Source: Acidobacteriota bacterium
GTDB lineage: Bacteria; Acidobacteriota; Terriglobia; Versatilivoradales; Versatilivoraceae
DNA: 42,895 nt
Direction: 5' to 3'
Assembly (NCBI GenBank): GCA_009841055.1
Contig: VXMN01000024.1
Span: 1-42,895 of the forward strand
Positions within the stretch are counted from its first letter, which is position 1; every line of letters begins with the position of its first letter. The notes beneath the pieces were generated by a model. It did not search any database. It was not told the DNA's origin and was given only the letters and a program-made list of their open reading frames with translations. Made by a program: the position numbers and the translations under genes. This document shows, piece after piece, positions 37,857 through 42,895 of the stretch.

Positions 37857-38249
37857 ATGGGTGACTCGAGGGGCTTCGAAACTGCCGCGGCCAAAGCCGG
37901 GAGGGTCGCCTCCGATCGGAACCGGGTGGGGCGACTGGTGCAGGAGGCCCTGACCAAGGCCTACCGAAACAGACGCTGGCTGCTCATGGTCTGGGTCGAC
38001 CTCCTGCCGCTCTGCCGGATGGTTGCGGCCTGGTCCAGTGGAAAGTACCGGCCTCTTCCCTGGAAATCGCTCGTCCTGGCGTTGGCGGGGATCCTCTATT
38101 TCCTGAACCCGATCGACATCGCTCCCGATGTGATCCCGGGCATAGGATTCCTGGATGACGCCGGCATGCTGGCTCTGGTTGTCAATTCGATCCGCAACGA
38201 TCTCGGGCGATACCTCAAGTGGGAGGCCGCCGGGAAGCCTCCTTTCTGA
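37857..38249 (+). CDS. DUF1232 (YkvA-like) membrane protein
   Basis: The product has 130 aa; ATG at 37857 with GGAG 5 nt upstream (the GTG two codons earlier is less likely). The DUF1232 signature is clear in the C-terminal half: KSLVLALAGILYFLNPIDIA then PDVIPGIGFLDDAGMLALVV, with the conserved N-P-x-D-x-x-P-D-x-I-P-x-x-G-x-x-D-D pattern. One or two membrane segments are likely (WLLMVWVDLLPLCRMVAAW and the block above). Function of the family is not known. It precedes aroB by about 107 bp on the same strand. Confidence 0.85.
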   Translation: MGDSRGFETAAAKAGRVASDRNRVGRLVQEALTKAYRNRRWLLMVWVDLLPLCRMVAAWSSGKYRPLPWKSLVLALAGILYFLNPIDIAPDVIPGIGFLDDAGMLALVVNSIRNDLGRYLKWEAAGKPPF

Positions 38250-38356
38250 GGGGGTCGGAGACCTGACCGGGCAACGGGGGCGCCGAGGCCCGAAGACTGC
38301 GGTGCCGGCCGGACCGGACCCGTCCCACCCACGAACAGCTCCGCAGGAATTTCATC

Positions 38357-39463
38357 ATGAAGATCGTGCCCCTGAATCTGGCCGATAGAGGGTATCGGAT
38401 CACCATCGATAACGGGCTGCTGCACAAGGTCGGAAGCCTTCTCGACCCCTGGCGATCCTCGTCCAGGCTGGTGGTGATTTCAAGCCGGCCAATCCTGGAC
38501 CTGCATGGAGAGGCGCTGCAGCGGTCGTTGAGCCAGGCGGCGTTGCCCCACGAGATCCTGGAGATTCCGGATGGAGAGCGCTTCAAGACCTTGTCCACGC
38601 TGGAATCGATCTACAAGAGGCTGGCCGGCCTGGGGGTCAACCGCCGCACCCCCGTGGTTGCGCTGGGGGGAGGCGTGGTCGGCGACGTGGCCGGATTCGC
38701 AGCCGCCAGCTATCTGCGCGGATTGCCCTGCATTCAGGTTCCCACCACTCTGGTGGCCCAGATCGACAGCGCCATCGGAGGCAAGACCGGGGTCAATCTC
38801 AGCAACGGGAAAAACCTCGTAGGCGCCTTTTATCAGCCCCGGGCAGTATTCGTCGATCCGGAACTGCTTCTGACCCTGCCCCGCCGGGAGTTGGACTCGG
38901 GACTCTTCGAGGCCATCAAGTACGGAGTGATTGCCGACCCCAAGCTCTACGACCAGGTGGTCCGGCAACATGGCGACTATCCCGGCCGCAACAGAGCCGG
39001 TCTGGCGACTATGATTGTCCGCTGCGTGGAAATCAAGGCCGCCGTTGTCTCCGGGGATGAACGGGAAAGCCAGGCCCGCATGGTGCTCAATTTCGGCCAC
39101 ACGCTCGGCCATGCCATCGAGGCGGCCACCCGCTACCGGCGGTTCACCCACGGGCAGGCCGTCGGCCACGGAATGATCCTGGCCACCCGCATTGCGTTGC
39201 AACTGGGCAAAATCGACCCGACCGAGGCTGAAACCATCCAATCGGACCTGCGACGGCTCTCTCCACTTCCCCCGTTGGGAAACCTCACCTGGAAATCGAT
39301 CCACCACCATATGCGCTCCGACAAGAAATTTACCGACCACCGTCTTCGGTTCGTGCTCCCACGCCGCATCGGCGAAGTGGAGATCGTGGAAGACACCCCA
39401 CCCGGAGTCGTGGAAGCGGTCGTCCGGGAATATTTGCGCACGTCCCGCCGCATCCCATGTTGA
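38357..39463 (+). CDS. aroB: 3-dehydroquinate synthase
   Basis: DHQS converts DAHP to 3-dehydroquinate, step two of the shikimate pathway, using NAD and a divalent metal in the cytoplasm. The product has 368 aa, family length. NAD-binding: VALGGGVVGDVAGFAAASYL (101-120) and PTTLVAQIDSAIGGKTGVNL. Metal ligands by alignment: E185 (LFEAIKYG), H248 (NFGHTLGHAIE) and H265 (FTHGQAVGHG). AGGA lies 8 nt upstream of the ATG. The end overlaps menG by 7 bp, so the two are translated together; aromatic precursor chorismate feeds menaquinone, a sensible pairing. Confidence 0.97.
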   Translation: MKIVPLNLADRGYRITIDNGLLHKVGSLLDPWRSSSRLVVISSRPILDLHGEALQRSLSQAALPHEILEIPDGERFKTLSTLESIYKRLAGLGVNRRTPVVALGGGVVGDVAGFAAASYLRGLPCIQVPTTLVAQIDSAIGGKTGVNLSNGKNLVGAFYQPRAVFVDPELLLTLPRRELDSGLFEAIKYGVIADPKLYDQVVRQHGDYPGRNRAGLATMIVRCVEIKAAVVSGDERESQARMVLNFGHTLGHAIEAATRYRRFTHGQAVGHGMILATRIALQLGKIDPTEAETIQSDLRRLSPLPPLGNLTWKSIHHHMRSDKKFTDHRLRFVLPRRIGEVEIVEDTPPGVVEAVVREYLRTSRRIPC

Positions 39464-40182
39464 GTCCACAAGCCAGTCAGATCCGTCAGATGTTCTCCGC
39501 GATCGCCCCCCGCTACGATCTGTTGAACCACTTGCTGTCACTCAACGTGGACCGGAGCTGGCGCCGACAGGCGGCCTCCCTGCTGGCGGACCCGCTGGAG
39601 GACCGCCAGGCCCTGTGCCTGGACCTCTGCTGCGGTACCGGAGACCTGCTGGTGGAGATGGCCAGGCAGGGACGCGCCCGAATCGTGGGTTCGGACTTCA
39701 GTCACCCCATGCTGAAGCTGGGACTGGAAAAACTCGCCAAAAGAAGCCTCGAGCGACGGGTTGCGCTGCTGGAAGCCGATGCCCTGCGCTTGCCATTCCC
39801 GGCCAACACCTTCGACGGGCTGGCCGTGGCGTTCGGACTGCGCAACCTGGAAAACTGGGGTGAGGGACTGGGAGAGATGCGGCGAGTGCTGAAGCCCGAG
39901 GGGCGGATCGTGGTTCTGGAATTCTCGCGGCCCACACTTCCGCTTTTCAGCAGGCTCTTCCAGCTTTACTTCCTTTGGATTCTGCCCACGATCGGCAAGG
40001 GCGTCTCCGGGCACGGCAGCGCCTATCGATACCTGCACGACTCGGTGCAGGAGTTTCCCGATCAAGCCCGACTCTGCCAACTGATGAAGGAGGCGGGGTT
40101 CGCCGGGGTCTCCTTCCGCAATCTCACCGGCGGGATCGCCGCTCTGCACTGGGGAGTCAAGGACGGAACGTCGACGCCGTGA
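39457..40182 (+). CDS. menG: Demethylmenaquinone methyltransferase (MenG/UbiE family)
   Basis: The enzyme does the final C-methylation of (demethyl)menaquinone with S-adenosylmethionine at the membrane. The product has 241 aa. Family signatures: FSAIAPRYDLLNHLLSLNVD and RSWRR near the N-terminus, SAM motif LDLCCGTGDLL (55-65), acidic D80 (IVGSDFS), FGLRNLENW and the late YRYLHDSVQEFPDQ. UbiE and MenG are one family; menaquinone is the likelier quinone in this kind of organism, but no men cluster is in view. ATG at 39457 lies inside the aroB end. Confidence 0.95.
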   Translation: MLSPQASQIRQMFSAIAPRYDLLNHLLSLNVDRSWRRQAASLLADPLEDRQALCLDLCCGTGDLLVEMARQGRARIVGSDFSHPMLKLGLEKLAKRSLERRVALLEADALRLPFPANTFDGLAVAFGLRNLENWGEGLGEMRRVLKPEGRIVVLEFSRPTLPLFSRLFQLYFLWILPTIGKGVSGHGSAYRYLHDSVQEFPDQARLCQLMKEAGFAGVSFRNLTGGIAALHWGVKDGTSTP

Positions 40183-40381
40183 CCCCACAGGCCTCCCTGT
40201 GAATACCGCGCGACAAGACCGTCTATCCGGCTCTGGCGGATGTATAATGCAGCCTTGCAAGATTCAACAACGATCTTCGGTACCCGGTAATCTCCAAGAG
40301 CAACCCTTCAATCCCAAGGGTTGACGATATGGCGTGGGTCGCTGACTGAAACCCGTAGAGGGGTTGTCCAAGAAGGAGAAC

Positions 40382-40413
40382 GACGAACCACGAATGGACA
40401 CAAATGAACACAA
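40382..40413 (+). repeat. CACGAAT outer arm, left
   Basis: GACGAACCACGAATGGACAC then AAATGAACACAA. It matches the reverse complement of 40691-40722 at 28 of 32 positions counted by eye. Confidence 0.85.
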
Positions 40414-40431
40414 ATTAACGGATTGATGAGT

Positions 40432-40552
40432 AGGGCTCTTTGCAAAATTGCAGTGGGGCAGGTCACTTTGCCGGCAAACCTGAGGTTCTGCCTTTTTCAA
40501 TGTCAGGTGCGACTTGGCGAAAAATGCTGTCTAACCACAAAAGGCACAAGAG
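40432..40552 (+). repeat. Dispersed element, copy B (diverged)
   Basis: It starts GGGCTCTTTGCAAAATTGCA and ends AACCACAAAAGGCACAAGAG; these ends match the two ends of copy A (4260-4335), but the interior is longer and different. It faces copy C in inverted orientation. Confidence 0.65.
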
Positions 40553-40567
40553 TCGCAATTGGGGGGT

Positions 40568-40625
40568 TGTGCCTATTGTGGCCATATCCGGAAAATGTTC
40601 CGCTGCCGAATTTCGCAAAGGGCTC
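40568..40625 (-). repeat. Dispersed element, copy C (inverted)
   Basis: On the minus strand: GAGCCCTTTGCGAAATTCGG, then CAGCGGAACATTTTCCGGAT with a small CGGAA / TTCCG stem, then ATGGCCACAATAGGCACAA. It has the same block order as copy A at 4260-4335, with the hairpin position kept but its stem bases changed. Confidence 0.75.
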
Positions 40626-40690
40626 ACCACAGTAACAAGACTTCAGAAGCAATGTGGTGCCGCTTGTGGTTGAAGAAGGTTTATCAGTAT

Positions 40691-40722
40691 TGGTGTTTAT
40701 TCGTGTTCATTCGTGGTTCGTC
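40691..40722 (-). repeat. CACGAAT outer arm, right (inverted)
   Basis: On the minus strand: GACGAACCACGAATGAACAC then GAATAAACACCA. Inverted partner of 40382-40413; the same family as 8257-8299. Confidence 0.85.
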
Positions 40723-40841
40723 TTTTTTGACGATCGGCAGATTTTCTTCGAATGATCCGCACGGCAGGGCGGGAGCCTGGTGACCGGCGGCAGGGCCCCT
40801 GCAACATTGAGGCAACGCCTTTGGACAAGCCAACCCGATCG

Positions 40842-42895
40842 ATGCTGCTTCGAATGGCGCCGCTGGTGCTGTGCCTGGCGGCGCCCCAGCTCGCAGCCGC
40901 TCAGGCGAACCTGGAGCAAAAACGGTTCTTCGAGGAAAAAGTCCGACCGCTGCTCGCCAGGCATTGCCTGGGCTGTCACAACAGCCAGACCGGAATGAGC
41001 GGGCTTTCTCTGGAGTCGCGCCAGTGGGTGCTGCTGGGTGGCGAGCGCGGCCCTGCCGTAGTCCCCGGGGAGCCGGACCGAAGCCTCCTGGTTCAGGCCC
41101 TGCGCCGAACGGGCGAGCTGCAGATGCCACCGGCCGGACCGTTGCAGAGCCGCGAGGTGGCGGTGTTGACCCGTTGGGTCCGGGCCGGGGCTCCCTGGGG
41201 CGTGGAGGCCGGAGAAAACGCCCAACGCGCCGGGCCTTCCCATTGGGCCTTTCAACCGCCCGGACAGATCGATCCTCCCCAGGTGAAGCACAAGGAATGG
41301 GTCCGCAGCCCCATCGACCGCTTCGTCCTGGCCCGGCTGGAATCCAATCGAATTTCGCCTTCGCCCGAAGCCGATCGGCGGACGCTCATTCGCCGCGTCA
41401 GCCTCGATCTGATCGGCCTGCCGCCAACTCCCCGCGAAATTGACGAGTTCCTGGCCGATACCAGGCCCGGCGCCTACGAGCGCCTGGTCAATCGCTTGCT
41501 GGACTCCCCCCATTACGGGGAGCGTTGGGGACGCCATTGGCTCGACATCGCCCGCTATGCGGACTCCAACGGCTACTCCAGCGACGGTAACCGTCCCATG
41601 TGGAAATACCGCGATTGGGTGATCGACGCGCTCAACCGGGACATGCCCTTCGACCGCTTCGTGACCGAGCAGCTCGCCGGCGACCTTCTCCCCGATCCAA
41701 CCCGGGAACAACTGGTCGCCACGGGTTTTCACCGCAACACCATGGTCAACGAAGAGGGCGGCATCGACTTCGAGCAATACCGCGTGGAAGCCGTGGTGGA
41801 CCGTGTCAGCACCACCGGCGAGGCATTTCTGGGACTGACAGTTGGGTGCGCCCGCTGCCACGATCACAAGTTCGACCCGATCTCACAGAAGGATTTCTAC
41901 CGACTCTACGCCTTCTTCAACAACATCGACGAGCTGGGGGGCGAAGTCTCCGTCGAGCAAAAAAACCAGCGCAAGCTCGACCCGATGCTCGAGTTCGGGA
42001 AGCCCGAAGAGTTTGCACGACGGGAAGCCATCCGGCAGCAGCAATCGATCCTGGATAAGGAGTTGAAGGCCTACCAGGTCAAGCTGGAAGAAACACAGGA
42101 CAACTGGGAAGAAGGACTTCCCCGCGAGGAGCGGGCTTCGATCGCGCCGCAAGTCCGGGAATCCCTCGAGATTCCGCCGGAGCGGCGAAAAATCTACCAA
42201 AGGCGCGTGCTGGACCTCTTCTTTTTCGCGCAAGACCCTGCCTGGCAGGCCCGCCGGGAGGGGCTGCGAGCCCTTCAAGAGGCCGAACCCACACTCGATG
42301 CGGCCCTGATCATGCGGGAGTTGCCCGAGCCGCGCACCGCCTACATCCATCTCGCCGGCGACTTTACCCGGAGAGGGGAGACGGTTCGCCCCGGGACTCC
42401 CGCCATTCTTCCGGGACCGCGAGACGGCCGGAACCTCAACCGCCTCGATCTGGCGCGCTGGCTGGTGTCACCGGACCATCCGCTGACAGCCAGGGTGACC
42501 GTCAACCGCATGTGGCAACGTTACTTCGGCTTGGGATTGGTCGAAACCGAGGCCGACTTCGGGTCGCAGGGATCGCCGCCCAGCCATCCACGGTTGCTGG
42601 ACTGGCTGGCCTCGGAGTTTGTTCGCCGGGATTGGGGCGTCAAGGCGATGCATCGCCTGATCGTCACCTCGGCAACCTACCGGCAGTCATCCGAGGCCCG
42701 GCCCGAGGTGTCCGAAATCGACCCCGGCAACCGGCTTCTGGCCCGGCAGAACCGGCTGCGCCTGGAGGCCGAGATTATCCGGGATGCAGCTCTGGCCGCC
42801 TCCGGCCTGCTGGTCTCCACCCTTGGAGGGCCGAGTGTCTTCCCGCCTCGACCACGAGGGTCGGGCCAGTTCCCCCAGGTCAACCGCAAGTGGCC
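40842..42895 (+). CDS. Planctomycete-type cytochrome c / DUF1549-DUF1553 protein (3' partial)
   Basis: The frame is open from ATG 40842 to the window end (at least 684 residues). A signal peptide ([20 protein letters not shown]) is followed by a cytochrome-like segment [20 protein letters not shown] with one CXXCH heme site and [20 protein letters not shown]. The DUF1549 domain has [40 protein letters not shown] and [20 protein letters not shown], plus a second CXXCH-like site [12 protein letters not shown]. The DUF1553 start has [40 protein letters not shown] and [15 protein letters not shown]. Such proteins are typical of Planctomycetes, Verrucomicrobia and some Acidobacteria, often paired with a DUF1501 gene; linked to glycan use by context only. 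The region 42010-42290 between the domains is coiled-coil-like. Confidence 0.9.
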   Translation, partial: MLLRMAPLVLCLAAPQLAAAQANLEQKRFFEEKVRPLLARHCLGCHNSQTGMSGLSLESRQWVLLGGERGPAVVPGEPDRSLLVQALRRTGELQMPPAGPLQSREVAVLTRWVRAGAPWGVEAGENAQRAGPSHWAFQPPGQIDPPQVKHKEWVRSPIDRFVLARLESNRISPSPEADRRTLIRRVSLDLIGLPPTPREIDEFLADTRPGAYERLVNRLLDSPHYGERWGRHWLDIARYADSNGYSSDGNRPMWKYRDWVIDALNRDMPFDRFVTEQLAGDLLPDPTREQLVATGFHRNTMVNEEGGIDFEQYRVEAVVDRVSTTGEAFLGLTVGCARCHDHKFDPISQKDFYRLYAFFNNIDELGGEVSVEQKNQRKLDPMLEFGKPEEFARREAIRQQQSILDKELKAYQVKLEETQDNWEEGLPREERASIAPQVRESLEIPPERRKIYQRRVLDLFFFAQDPAWQARREGLRALQEAEPTLDAALIMRELPEPRTAYIHLAGDFTRRGETVRPGTPAILPGPRDGRNLNRLDLARWLVSPDHPLTARVTVNRMWQRYFGLGLVETEADFGSQGSPPSHPRLLDWLASEFVRRDWGVKAMHRLIVTSATYRQSSEARPEVSEIDPGNRLLARQNRLRLEAEIIRDAALAASGLLVSTLGGPSVFPPRPRGSGQFPQVNRKW

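Larger units (their letters stand above)
40183..40841. other. Non-coding region with nested inverted repeats
   Basis: There are 659 bp without a credible gene. A TATAATG lies at ~40243 (plus) without a good -35. From 40382 to 40722 two repeat families are nested as inverted pairs: outer arms of the CACGAA type and inner arms of the TTTGCAAAATT...CACAAAAGGCACAA type. Short frames here are repeat translations (for example FVSIRGSSF, FVFIRGSSF) and are not called. Confidence 0.8.

Noticed and set aside
40223-40783. Short frames with FVSIRGSSF / FVFIRGSSF peptides
   Set aside because: They translate the CACGAA-type inverted repeats; no start signals or domains.

Overview
The window is GC-rich bacterial chromosome, most likely from an Acidobacteriota member. 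The evidence is indirect: a C-terminal fragment resembling the VWFA-related Acidobacterial domain family sits next to a carboxypeptidase-regulatory-like TonB-dependent receptor, and there are several Sel1-repeat proteins and a planctomycete-type cytochrome (DUF1549/DUF1553) protein. That mix is common in Acidobacteriota. No rRNA or tRNA is present to settle taxonomy.

Layout. 1-3956 (+): end of a VWA-like protein, a TonB-dependent receptor and a secreted Sel1-repeat protein. 3957-4441: non-coding, with inverted short repeats and a REP-like palindrome. 4442-8043 (-): a three-gene run of an exported PQQ-type beta-propeller with EF-hands, pncB and pncA (NAD salvage). 8311-8895 (-): a NUDIX ADP-sugar pyrophosphatase. 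9121-28112 (-): a continuous translation super-cluster, read rpsL-rpsG-fusA-tuf-rpsJ-rplC-rplD-rplW-rplB-rpsS-rplV-rpsC-rplP-rpmC-rpsQ-rplN-rplX-rplE-rpsN-rpsH-rplF-rplR-rpsE-rpmD-rplO-secY-infA-rpmJ-rpsM-rpsK-rpsD-rpoA-rplQ, i.e. str, S10, spc and alpha operons joined, without adk and map. A good sigma70-type promoter precedes rpsL. 28231-32103 (-): rplM-rpsI-rpsB-tsf-pyrH-frr. 32312-35341 (+): lepA, a leucine-rich-repeat exported protein and tatA. 35516-37753 (-): protein-L-isoaspartate methyltransferase followed by two Sel1-repeat exported proteins. 37857-40182 (+): a DUF1232 membrane protein, aroB and menG/ubiE. 40183-40841: non-coding nested inverted repeats. 40842-end (+): a DUF1549/DUF1553 protein with a CXXCH motif, cut by the window edge.

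Most of the window is core translation machinery, and its gene calls are secure. Two things stand out. First, rpmJ (bL36), which is too short for routine ORF calling, has an otherwise intact reading frame interrupted by TGA exactly at the second zinc-ligand cysteine codon, with a long hairpin immediately downstream. This is a recent nonsense mutation, a sequence error, or possibly selenocysteine recoding. Second, several families of short degenerate repeats occupy intergenic space as inverted pairs around 80-270 bp cores. Others sit inside the ribosomal super-operon, where they supply stop and start codons of r-protein genes; one supplies the C-terminal tail of the NUDIX protein.
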